A stretch of 7,643 nt of DNA from Candidatus Rokuibacteriota bacterium (GCA_030609125.1 JAUWCW010000085.1:1-7643); one strand, 5' to 3'. Shown: positions 1 to 6,785, counted from the first letter of the stretch. Notes: generated by a model not told the origin, from the letters alone. Numbers and translations: made by a program.

Positions 1-70
1 AAATACCTTTTATGATCCGGCATAGGGTACTGTAAGGGAGGGCAAAAGAAAAGGTTTTTCGCAAAGCCGC

Positions 71-100
71 TTGTTATTCCGCTCCGGTTTGTGATGAAAT
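71..100 (+). promoter_or_regulatory. Weak candidate sigma-70-type promoter for nfo
   Basis: TTGTTA (71-76) and TGAAAT (95-100) each match the -35 and -10 consensus at four of six positions, with an 18-base spacer. The surrounding leader is clearly more AT-rich than the genes. Transcription would begin near 106-108, at or next to the nfo ATG (107), giving an almost leaderless mRNA. This would agree with the lack of a Shine-Dalgarno, but the match is modest and could be chance in AT-rich sequence. Confidence 0.22.
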
Positions 101-106
101 AAAATC

Positions 107-1060
107 ATGGTGAAGAAAGGGGAGAAAAAGGGCCGCTTCCCGCTCGTGGGGGCCCACATGAGTATCGCGGGAGGCGTCTGGAAAGCTTTCGCCCGCGGCG
201 TCGGGGAAGGGTGCGCGGCGATGCAGATATTCACCAAGAACGCCAGCCAATGGGAGGCGCCGCCCCTTTCCAGGACCGACGTTCTGCGCTTCCGGGAAGA
301 GGGAAAGAGGGCCGGCATCTTTCCGGTCTTCGCTCACGACGCGTACCTCATCAACCTGGCGTCTCCCTCGGCGGCCCTGAGGGCCCGGTCACGGAGGGCC
401 TTTCTGGAAGAGATGCGGCGGGCGGAGCTGCTCGGCCTGAGCGGACTCGTCATGCACCCCGGGGCCCACACGGGCAGCGGAGTCGACGCGGGGTTGCGCC
501 GGGTGGCGGAATCGCTGAACTGGGTCCACGAGAGGACCCAGGGCTTCAGCGCCGTGATCTGCGTGGAGAATACCGCCGGCCAGGGCACCGTTCTGGCCGG
601 TGAGTTCGGCCACCTGGAAGGGATATTCTCGGGAGTGAAAGAGCAGGAGAGGCTCGGGATCTGTTTCGACACGTGCCACGCCTTCGCCGCCGGTTACGAC
701 CTGCGCGGCGCCGAGGGCTACGAGTCGGCCCTCTCGAAGATGGAAGCCGCCGTCGGCAAGGGGCGGATCCGGATCATTCACGCCAACGACGCCAAGGGGG
801 AGCTCGGGAGCAGGCTCGACCGGCACGAGCACCTCGGGCGGGGTCATCTCGGGCTTGGGTGCTTCCGTCGCATCATGAACGATCCGCGCTTTCGAGACGT
901 CCCCAAAATCCTCGAAACCCCCAAGGAGGAGGACGGACTCGACATGGACCTGGTGAACCTGGAGGTTCTGCGCGCCCTCGAGGGGGCTTCCCGGGTCCCG
1001 GCCCGGCTCCTGGAAAAGTCCGCCGGGAAGGTGCGGGAGGCGATGAAAGGGCAGGCGTGA
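107..1060 (+). CDS. nfo: Deoxyribonuclease IV (endonuclease IV), AP endonuclease
   Basis: This 317-residue protein matches endonuclease IV, which nicks DNA 5' to abasic sites and removes blocked 3' ends in base excision repair, using a trinuclear zinc centre in a TIM barrel. The opening GAHMSIAGG motif (residues 15-23) is diagnostic. By alignment from memory with E. coli Nfo, all nine metal ligands are visible: H77 (FAHDAYL), H117 (MHPG), E154 (VENT), D188 and H191 (FDTCH), H225 (IHAND), D238 and H240 (DRHEH), and E270 (LETP). It is somewhat longer than E. coli Nfo (about 285 residues), mainly through a lysine-rich N-terminal extension and a C-terminal helix. ATG 107 is chosen because an in-frame stop lies at 95-97 and later starts would remove the first beta strand. 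No good Shine-Dalgarno precedes it. The gene is intact, and its stop overlaps the next gene's start by 4 bases. Confidence 0.97.
   Translation: MVKKGEKKGRFPLVGAHMSIAGGVWKAFARGVGEGCAAMQIFTKNASQWEAPPLSRTDVLRFREEGKRAGIFPVFAHDAYLINLASPSAALRARSRRAFLEEMRRAELLGLSGLVMHPGAHTGSGVDAGLRRVAESLNWVHERTQGFSAVICVENTAGQGTVLAGEFGHLEGIFSGVKEQERLGICFDTCHAFAAGYDLRGAEGYESALSKMEAAVGKGRIRIIHANDAKGELGSRLDRHEHLGRGHLGLGCFRRIMNDPRFRDVPKILETPKEEDGLDMDLVNLEVLRALEGASRVPARLLEKSAGKVREAMKGQA
1045..1051 (+). promoter_or_regulatory. Ribosome binding site setting the GTG start of the ABC-class ATPase
   Basis: GAAAGGG lies inside the last codons of nfo, five bases before GTG 1057. It favours this start over the alternative GTG at 1063 (11 bases away). 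Together with the GTGA stop/start overlap it indicates translational coupling of the two genes. Confidence 0.6.
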
Positions 1061-2793
1061 GGGTGGGAGAGAAGACGCCGCTGCGGGGGCGGTCGGAGGA
1101 GCTGGAGGCCCTCCTGCGCCGCCTCGACGGGCGGGGCTACAAGGCCTACAAGGATATCCAGGGGTCCTGGGACTATTCCACCTTCGTCCTGCACGTCGAC
1201 CACGTGCAGGGCGACCCCTTCGCCGCGCCGTCCCGTCTCTGCGCCGAGATCGGCCTGGCCGGGGCGGCCGTCCCGGCAGGGCTCATCGCGGACCGGCTGC
1301 GCCGGATCGCACTCGGCGATTACCTGGCCCGGACTTTTCACCGCGCCATCGCCGGCACCGTCAAGGGCCGCCGGGGCATCGGCAAGAGCGGCGCCGTGGC
1401 CATCGCCGTTCCGGGGCAGGAGGTTCTCGAGCGCAACGCCGTCGTCTTCACCGCAACCTCCGTGCAGTGCCGCTTCGTTCTGGGCCTTCCTGCCAGGGGG
1501 CGGACCATCCTCGGCGGCCAGGCGGCGGAGATGCTGCTGGGAGAAGTCCCGGCCCTCGTTGAGAAGGGGCTCGTGCTGAAGCGGCTCCCGCCGGGGGAAG
1601 CGGAGCGGCACATCGCCGCCGTGGAGGACCAGGAGGCCCTCCGGGAGGCCCTCCCGGGAAAGGGGCTGGTGGCCTTCGTTACCGAGGGGGCGGTTCTTCC
1701 CCGCCGCAGCGGGGTCGACCCCCGGCCTCTCGGGGAAGGGGCCGTTCCCTTCGAGCCGCCGCCGGAGCTGACGGTGGAGCTGGAGTGCCCCCACCGGGGA
1801 ACGGTGAAGGGGATGGGAGTTCCCGCCGGCGTGAGCCTCATCGTCGGCGGCGGTTTTCACGGCAAGTCCACCCTCCTCGACGCTCTCCAGCTCGGCGTTT
1901 ACAACCACGTCCCCGGTGACGGGCGGGAGGGGGTGGTAACTCTCCCCTCGGCTTGCAAGGTGAGGGCCGAGGACGGCCGGTCCGTCGAGAGGGTTGACAT
2001 CAGCCCCTTCATATCGAATCTGCCGACGGGCCGGGACACGAGGATCTTCAGCACCGCCAACGCCTCGGGGAGCACCAGCCAGGCCGCCAACATCATCGAG
2101 CCTCTCGAAGCGGGATGCCGCCTCCTGCTCATCGACGAGGACACGTCGGCGACGAACTTCATGATCCGCGACGAGCGGATGCAGGAACTGGTGAACAAGG
2201 ACCGGGAGCCGATCACGCCCTTTGTCGACAAGGTGCGCCAGCTTCGAGAGGAGAGGGAGGTCTCGACGGTGCTCGTCATGGGCGGGTCGGGGGACTACTT
2301 CGACGTTGCCGACACGGTGATCATGATGGACGCCTACCGCCCCCGCTGCGTTACCGCGCGGGCCAGGGAAATTGCCGCCCGCCGCGATATCGGAAGAAAA
2401 CACGAGGGCGGGGGCGGCTTCGGAACTTTCACTCCCAGGCGTCTCGACCCGGCCTCCTTCGACCCCTCACGGGGGAAGCGGGAGGTGAAGATCGACGCCC
2501 CGGGAAGGGGAACGCTCGTCTTCGGCCGCTCGACGATAGACCTTGCGGCGGTGGAGCAGCTCGTGGACCGGGCGCAGACCGTGACGATCGGATGGGCCAT
2601 TCATGCCCTCTCCACCCGCCACTTCCCCGCCGGCGTCACACTAGCCGAGGCGCTGGGTAACCTCTCGCGCGACCTGGACGAAAAGGGGCTCGACCAGCTC
2701 TCCCCGTGGCGGACGGGAGACCTCGTCCGCCCGCGCCCCCTGGAGATCGCCGCGGCGATCAACCGCCTGAGGGGGCTGAAGGTCAAGGGGTGA
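1057..2793 (+). CDS. ABC-class predicted ATPase (COG3044/PF09818 family), function unknown
   Basis: This 578-residue soluble protein resembles the 'predicted ATPase of the ABC class' family, which are ABC-fold ATPases without transporter segments. The GTG start at 1057 is supported by GAAAGGG (1045-1051) five bases upstream and by the GTGA overlap with nfo; the open frame before it only shadows nfo. Residues 1-240 form the family N-terminal region, including GIGKSG (107-112), PGQEVLER (119-126) and a TSVQCRF stretch (134-140). The ATPase core follows: Walker A GGGFHGKST (264-272), an ABC-signature-like SGSTSQ (337-342), Walker B LLLIDED with D360 and E361, and MGGSGDYFDVAD (408-419) where an H-switch would be expected. 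A glycine-rich linker (451-455) leads to a C-terminal domain ending near LRGLKVKG. From memory, a trypanosome relative (MRB1590) acts in mitochondrial RNA editing and binds RNA, so a nucleic-acid role is plausible. The bacterial role is unknown. Coupling to nfo hints at DNA repair or nucleic-acid quality control, but that is inference. Confidence 0.93.
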   Translation: MRVGEKTPLRGRSEELEALLRRLDGRGYKAYKDIQGSWDYSTFVLHVDHVQGDPFAAPSRLCAEIGLAGAAVPAGLIADRLRRIALGDYLARTFHRAIAGTVKGRRGIGKSGAVAIAVPGQEVLERNAVVFTATSVQCRFVLGLPARGRTILGGQAAEMLLGEVPALVEKGLVLKRLPPGEAERHIAAVEDQEALREALPGKGLVAFVTEGAVLPRRSGVDPRPLGEGAVPFEPPPELTVELECPHRGTVKGMGVPAGVSLIVGGGFHGKSTLLDALQLGVYNHVPGDGREGVVTLPSACKVRAEDGRSVERVDISPFISNLPTGRDTRIFSTANASGSTSQAANIIEPLEAGCRLLLIDEDTSATNFMIRDERMQELVNKDREPITPFVDKVRQLREEREVSTVLVMGGSGDYFDVADTVIMMDAYRPRCVTARAREIAARRDIGRKHEGGGGFGTFTPRRLDPASFDPSRGKREVKIDAPGRGTLVFGRSTIDLAAVEQLVDRAQTVTIGWAIHALSTRHFPAGVTLAEALGNLSRDLDEKGLDQLSPWRTGDLVRPRPLEIAAAINRLRGLKVKG

Positions 2794-2798
2794 CCCCT
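2786..2798 (+). terminator. Small hairpin at the convergent gene ends, possible weak terminator
   Basis: AGGGG (2786-2790) and CCCCT (2794-2798) form a perfect 5-bp stem whose 3-base loop is the TGA stop of the ATPase gene. On the plus strand it is followed after five bases by a T-rich run (TTCCTTTTTCC, 2803-2813) that lies in the end of xerC. The stem is short and the T-run is interrupted and displaced, so this would be a weak intrinsic terminator for the nfo unit. No T-run follows the hairpin in the xerC direction. Confidence 0.3.
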
Positions 2799-2799
2799 G

Positions 2800-3708
2800 C
2801 TATTCCTTTTTCCTGCTGCGGGGGTGCGCCTCGTCGTAGACGCGGGAGAGCCTGTCGAGATCGACCTGGGTGTAGCGCTGGGTGGTGGAGAGACTCCGGT
2901 GGCCGAGCATCTCCTGGATGGCCCTCAGGTCCGCCCCGCCGCTGAGGAGGTGGGTGGCGAAGCTGTGACGCAGGGCGTGGGGGGAGATCCTGCCAACGTT
3001 CTCCTGCCGGCGCGAGAGCGCCGACAGGAAGCGGTGCACGCTGCGTGCCGAGAGTCGGGTCCCGCGGAGGTTCAGAAAGAGGGCGTACGGTTCTGAGGGT
3101 GCGGCCCTTCTCTCCTCCACGGTGTAGCGGCGCAGGGCCAGTCCGGCCTTGGCCCCCACCGGGACCAGCCGCTCTTTCCGCCCCTTGCCCCTGACACGCA
3201 CCATGCCGTCTTCCAGGTCGAGGTCCTCCAGGTCGAGGCCGACGAGCTCCCCCACGCGCAGGCCGCTGGAATAGAGCAGCTCGAGGAGGGCCCGGTCCCG
3301 GAGGCGGCTCTTCGGCGATGTGCCCGCCCCGTCGAGGAGACGGAAGGTTTCGTCGACGGTGAGGATGGAGGGGAGCTTCTTCGGCGCCGTCGGCGTCGGC
3401 AGCGTTTTGGCCGGGTTCCCCGCCATCTTCCCCTCCCTGTTGAGAAAGCGGAAGAAGCTCCTCAGGCAGGCCAGCTTGCGCGAGAGCGACGACGGCTCCA
3501 GCCCCTGCGAGGAAAGATGGCCGAGAAAGGCGCGGACGCTCCTGAGGTCGACAAGGGACAGGTCGAGCTTGCCCGCCGTCTCCTTTCCTGCCCTGGCGTG
3601 CAGGAAGGAGGTGAACTGTCTCAGGTCGGACGCGTAGGCCCTGACGGTCGCGGGGGAGAGGTCCCTTTCCACCTGGAGGTATTCCAGGAACCAGGCGACG
3701 GGATCCAT
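2800..3708 (-). CDS. xerC: Tyrosine site-specific recombinase XerC
   Basis: This 302-residue tyrosine recombinase has the usual XerC/XerD length. It is likely the XerC partner that resolves chromosome dimers at dif near the terminus. The N-terminal SAM-like core-binding domain (about 1-90) carries the typical ERDLSPATVRAY run. The catalytic domain (about 112-295) shows the complete active site: R151 (SGLRVGE), K175 (RGKGRKERLVP), H244 and R247 (HALRH), H270 (LGHRSL) and nucleophile Y279 (TTQRYT). The start ATG is 6 bases after the topoisomerase stop; no strong ribosome site is seen, so translational coupling is likely. The assignment to XerC rather than XerD rests on the dprA-topoisomerase neighbourhood, where xerC is commonly found, and on overall resemblance. 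No phage or integron context is present, so this looks like the housekeeping enzyme. It converges on the ABC-class ATPase gene with 6 bases between stops. Confidence 0.94.
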   Translation of the reverse strand: MDPVAWFLEYLQVERDLSPATVRAYASDLRQFTSFLHARAGKETAGKLDLSLVDLRSVRAFLGHLSSQGLEPSSLSRKLACLRSFFRFLNREGKMAGNPAKTLPTPTAPKKLPSILTVDETFRLLDGAGTSPKSRLRDRALLELLYSSGLRVGELVGLDLEDLDLEDGMVRVRGKGRKERLVPVGAKAGLALRRYTVEERRAAPSEPYALFLNLRGTRLSARSVHRFLSALSRRQENVGRISPHALRHSFATHLLSGGADLRAIQEMLGHRSLSTTQRYTQVDLDRLSRVYDEAHPRSRKKE

Positions 3709-3714
3709 GGCGGG

Positions 3715-6258
3715 CTAGGAGCTTGTGTCTTTCGCCGGCTTGCGGCGGGCCCTGCGGTAGGGGGGGAACTCCCAGTCGATGAGCTTCTTGCCCGCGGAAT
3801 TGAGCACCAGGGAGGCCGAGAAGGGACGCCCCTTTTTCGATATGAACTTCTCGATGACATCCGTTCTGCCTTCGGTGAAGAACTTGAGGGCCTGCTCCTC
3901 GGGGATGTCGACCCGGAGGAGTTTTCGCGGCAGCCTGGCGGGGCATTTGGCCTCCTGGAAGTGCTGATCGCAGACGTAGGCGTCGGCGACTGCATGGATC
4001 CGGCCGGATCGCCCGGCATCACGACAGAGCGGGCAGGGAGCGATGGGGTTGTCGAGCTCGACGTCCGCCCGGTCGGTCTCGTCGAAGGCGAAGGCCACCT
4101 TGTGCTTCTCATCCAGCTGCAGCGTGGCGGTGAACTCCTGCCCGGCGCGGCTGAGGAAGCCTTCGATGGGACCGACGGACCCCGTTTCAATCAGTTTCTT
4201 CGCTTCACTGCCGGTGAGCTCCCGGGAGGCTACGACTTTCCTGATCCGGAACCGGCACTCCTGCGAGGGGCAGGCGAAGTAGTCCTCGGTCTGCTCCAGG
4301 GGGGAGGCGCCGCAGGCCGGGCAGGCCGCCTCCAGGTCGGGGAGCACCGGCGGGGGCTCCTCGATGGCCCTGCGGATTCTCTCGACGATGTCCACCGTCA
4401 TGGAGCGGATATCCTTCATGAAGGTGTCGCGGTCCAGCCGGCCATGCTCCATCTGCTTGAGCTTGAACTCCCAGTCGCCCGTCAGTTCCGGGGCGCAGAG
4501 AGTGTCGATGCGGATCTTCTCCGTCAGAAGGGCCACGAGCTTGATCCCCTTGGCCGTGGCCACCAGGCTGCGCCCGTCGCGATGAACGTACCTGTCGTGT
4601 ATGAGACCCTCAATGATGGCGGCCCGCGTTGCGGGAGTCCCGAGACCCCGCTCGGACATGGCGGCGCGAAGCTCCTCGTCCTCCACCAGCTTGCCCGCAC
4701 CCTCCATGGCGGAGAGAAGTGTCGCTTCCGTGTAGCGGGGCGGCGGCTTGGTCTCTTTCTTCTGGTTCTCTATCGCGCTGTTCAGGGCTTGTTCACCGGC
4801 CGTGATCGGCACGAGGGCGGCGGACGGCTCTTCGCCGTTCCCGCCCTGGGCGGCCGGGGTCTCCTTCCCGTAGACCGCCAGCCAGCCCGGCTCGACCAGC
4901 ACCTTGCCCGAGGTCCTGAAGACGTCCTTCTCCACGCTGGTGATGCGGGTTGTGACCTCGAACCTCGCCGTTCCGAAGAAGACCGCCACGAAGCGCCGCG
5001 TCACCGCCTCGTAGATCTTGCGCTCGGCTTCGTTGAGGCGCCCGGGAACGACTCCGGTGGGGATGATGGCGAAGTGATCGCTCACCTTGGCGTTGTTGAA
5101 AATGCGCCGGTCTCCTCCCTTGATCATCCCTCCCTCCAGAGCTTTGCGGGCAAAGCCGGCAAGGCCGGGAGTGGAGGCGCCCGATTCGGCCAGGGCCTTC
5201 ATGGTGGCCTTCACCTCGCCGGGGTAATCTTCGGGCAGGAAGCGGGAGTCGGTCCTGGGATAGGTGAGGGCCTTGTGTCTTTCGTACAGGCTCTGGGCGA
5301 TCTGGAGGGTCCTTCGCGCGCTGAAGCCGAAGCGGTTGCTGGCGTCGCGCTGGAGGCTGGTCAGGTCGTAGAGCAGGGGCGGCGCCTGGCTCTTCGGCTT
5401 GCTCGTATCCTTGACGGAGCCCTCCCGGCCGCGGCAGCGCTCGACAATGGCCTCGGCTTCGGCAAGGTCCCAGAGCCGTTCCGCCCTGGCGTGGGGGTCG
5501 TCGGTCTTTTTGAATCCCTCCAGGATCCACCGGGAGGGATAGGTGCCGGCGGCAACGTCGAAGTCGGCGTGGATCTCGTAGTAGACGCGGGAGTTGAAGC
5601 TGCGGATTTCCTGCTCGCGCTTGACGAGGATCGTCAGGGTCGGCGTCTGCACCCTTCCCACGGGGGTCTTGACGAACCCTCCGTGCCGGGAGTTGAAAGC
5701 CGTCAGGGCCCGGGTGCCGTTTATGCCCACCAGCCAGTCGCTCTCCGAGCGGCACTTGGCGGCGGCGGCGAGGGGAAGCATCTCCTCGTCCGACCGCAGG
5801 CGCGAGAAGGCGTTCAGCAGGGCCTGGGAAGTCATGGACTGCATCCAGAGCCGCTTGACGGGCTTGCCCACGCCCGCCGCTTCGACGAGGTAGCGGAAGA
5901 TCAGCTCCCCTTCACGCCCGGCGTCACAGGCGTTCACGAGCAGGTCCACCTCCTTGCTCTTCATCAGTCTCTTGAGAAGGTTGAAGCGCTTCCTGGTCTT
6001 GTCGATGGGCTTGAGGTCGAAGACGGGCGGAAGGATAGGAAGCTTCTCCATGTCCCACTTCATCTTCTTGCCGTCCTCCGTCGGCAGGGGCAGCTCGACG
6101 AGGTGGCCGATGGCGGCGGCTATGATGTGGGTCTCGTTTTCGTAGGTGTCCTGATCCTTGTTTTTCTTGAACCCGGACATGCCCGGGGCCCGCGCCAGGG
6201 CCCGGCTCAGCTCGGCGGCGACGCTGGGCTTTTCGGCTATGATCAGAGTTTTTCCCAT
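3715..6258 (-). CDS. topB: DNA topoisomerase III-type (type IA) topoisomerase with duplicated zinc-ribbon C-terminal module
   Basis: This 847-residue type IA topoisomerase passes one DNA strand through a transient 5'-phosphotyrosyl break to relax or decatenate DNA. Its motifs are of TopB type rather than TopA: toprim start IIAEKPSVA with E9, GHLVELP (51-57), CDAGREGELIFR (111-122), RLWMQSMTSQA (136-146), GRVQTPTL (201-208), and the nucleophile Y333 in LTYPRTDSR. GLGTPATRAAIIEGLI (538-553) is also typical of TopB. The tail has two successive units of a four-cysteine zinc ribbon plus a toprim-associated C-terminal repeat: C646/C649/C663/C668 with about 671-726, then C742/C745/C763/C772 with about 776-832, ending in a basic stretch. 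It is longer than E. coli TopB (about 650) because of this tail. The ATG lies one base after the smg stop, implying coupled translation. TopA would be the expected occupant of this operon position. Type IA identity is certain; the symbol is inferred from motifs. Confidence 0.93.
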   Translation of the reverse strand: MGKTLIIAEKPSVAAELSRALARAPGMSGFKKNKDQDTYENETHIIAAAIGHLVELPLPTEDGKKMKWDMEKLPILPPVFDLKPIDKTRKRFNLLKRLMKSKEVDLLVNACDAGREGELIFRYLVEAAGVGKPVKRLWMQSMTSQALLNAFSRLRSDEEMLPLAAAAKCRSESDWLVGINGTRALTAFNSRHGGFVKTPVGRVQTPTLTILVKREQEIRSFNSRVYYEIHADFDVAAGTYPSRWILEGFKKTDDPHARAERLWDLAEAEAIVERCRGREGSVKDTSKPKSQAPPLLYDLTSLQRDASNRFGFSARRTLQIAQSLYERHKALTYPRTDSRFLPEDYPGEVKATMKALAESGASTPGLAGFARKALEGGMIKGGDRRIFNNAKVSDHFAIIPTGVVPGRLNEAERKIYEAVTRRFVAVFFGTARFEVTTRITSVEKDVFRTSGKVLVEPGWLAVYGKETPAAQGGNGEEPSAALVPITAGEQALNSAIENQKKETKPPPRYTEATLLSAMEGAGKLVEDEELRAAMSERGLGTPATRAAIIEGLIHDRYVHRDGRSLVATAKGIKLVALLTEKIRIDTLCAPELTGDWEFKLKQMEHGRLDRDTFMKDIRSMTVDIVERIRRAIEEPPPVLPDLEAACPACGASPLEQTEDYFACPSQECRFRIRKVVASRELTGSEAKKLIETGSVGPIEGFLSRAGQEFTATLQLDEKHKVAFAFDETDRADVELDNPIAPCPLCRDAGRSGRIHAVADAYVCDQHFQEAKCPARLPRKLLRVDIPEEQALKFFTEGRTDVIEKFISKKGRPFSASLVLNSAGKKLIDWEFPPYRRARRKPAKDTSS

Positions 6259-6259
6259 G

Positions 6260-6745
6260 TCAGTGCAGATGGCGGATCCGGGTTTTCCCCAGCAGCTCCA
6301 GCGGGTCGGGGAGCGAATCGGGCACGGGGACGCCGTGGTCCATCAGGACCATGCGGGAGACGGTCTTCATCTCGTCCTCCCCGATTTCGCTCTCGAAGCT
6401 CATCAGCGCTCTTTCCAGTATCTCCTCCCTCAGCGAGGGGTCGATGAGGCCGGAGTTTTCCAGGCGCAGCAGGTAACCGAAGGCCTCGGGAGAGAAGGAG
6501 AGCTGCTCCTCCAGGCTCTGCGCCCGCAGGCCCGTGGAGTGTATCTCCTCGCTTGCCGGGGGAGCGTCGGAAAAGGGCTCGGCGAGGAACCTGCCCAACC
6601 AGGCCATGGCGATTTCGACCTCGTTCAGCTGGTACCCGTCGGCCACCAGCTCCTCCAGAAGCTCCCCGGGATCATCGATGAATCCGGGATCGTCGATAAG
6701 GCTCTGGGTCAGCGTGTTCAAAAGCAGGAGCCATCTTTCAGACAT
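6260..6745 (-). CDS. smg: Smg/DUF494 family protein
   Basis: This 161-residue acidic, leucine-rich protein resembles the Smg (DUF494) family, whose E. coli member is about 157 residues and is encoded next to dprA. Its molecular function is not established. Visible features are the N-terminal helical part, an ELLEELVADGYQLNEVEIAMAWL segment within residues about 28-50, a central LSFSPEAFGYLLRLENSGLI stretch (about 82-101), and a helical C-terminal part with LREEILERALMS followed by IGEDEMKTVSRMVL. The family segment with its LxxxGLIDPxLREEIxERAL pattern supports the call. There is no signal peptide or membrane segment, so it should be cytoplasmic. A purine-rich AGGGAAGGAA lies about 11 bases before the ATG. 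The stop is one base before the topoisomerase start. Conserved linkage to dprA and topoisomerase genes suggests a role in DNA metabolism, by association only. Confidence 0.88.
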   Translation of the reverse strand: MSERWLLLLNTLTQSLIDDPGFIDDPGELLEELVADGYQLNEVEIAMAWLGRFLAEPFSDAPPASEEIHSTGLRAQSLEEQLSFSPEAFGYLLRLENSGLIDPSLREEILERALMSFESEIGEDEMKTVSRMVLMDHGVPVPDSLPDPLELLGKTRIRHLH

Positions 6746-6756
6746 TGCAGGTACAG

Positions 6757-6766
6757 TTCCTTCCCT
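6757..6766 (-). promoter_or_regulatory. Ribosome binding site of smg
   Basis: Read on the minus strand this is AGGGAAGGAA, ending about 11 bases before the smg ATG. It is a purine-rich Shine-Dalgarno with slightly long spacing. It is the clearest ribosome site in the right-hand operon; the topoisomerase and xerC starts downstream have none and probably depend on coupling. Confidence 0.5.
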
Positions 6767-6785
6767 GATGAGTGTTCCGCGTCAA

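Noticed and set aside
11-16. TATGAT, a good -10-like hexamer at the left edge
   Set aside because: The matching -35 region would fall outside or at the edge of the window, and the sequence is AT-rich, so it cannot be evaluated. It may belong to the upstream intergenic region.
48-60. GAAAA/TTTTC mini-hairpin in the nfo leader
   Set aside because: It is a five-pair stem, mostly A-T, with a 3-base loop. It is too weak to be called a terminator or riboswitch, and no conserved RNA architecture is visible.
673-1056. Upstream extension of the ABC-class ATPase frame into nfo
   Set aside because: The translation is arginine- and proline-rich shadow sequence overlapping conserved nfo codons. The GTG at 1057 with its ribosome site gives the family length.
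844-2403. 519-residue open frame on the minus strand opposite nfo and the ABC-class ATPase
   Set aside because: It is a GC-driven shadow of two well-supported plus-strand genes. The composition is biased to arginine, glycine and proline and no motif is seen.
2800-3708. Possibility that the tyrosine recombinase is a phage or integrative-element integrase
   Set aside because: It sits inside a housekeeping operon, has XerC length and motifs, and there is no adjacent tRNA, attachment site repeat, or phage gene.
2783-3946. 387-residue minus-strand open frame overlapping xerC and the end of the topoisomerase gene
   Set aside because: It is out of frame with xerC, whose full recombinase active site is in the other frame. 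The translation is low-complexity and has no family match.
3517-6447. 976-residue open frame on the plus strand opposite the topoisomerase and xerC
   Set aside because: It is antisense to two genes with complete catalytic motifs. Its glycine-, valine- and leucine-rich low-information translation is what high-GC third positions produce on the opposite strand. It has no recognisable domain.
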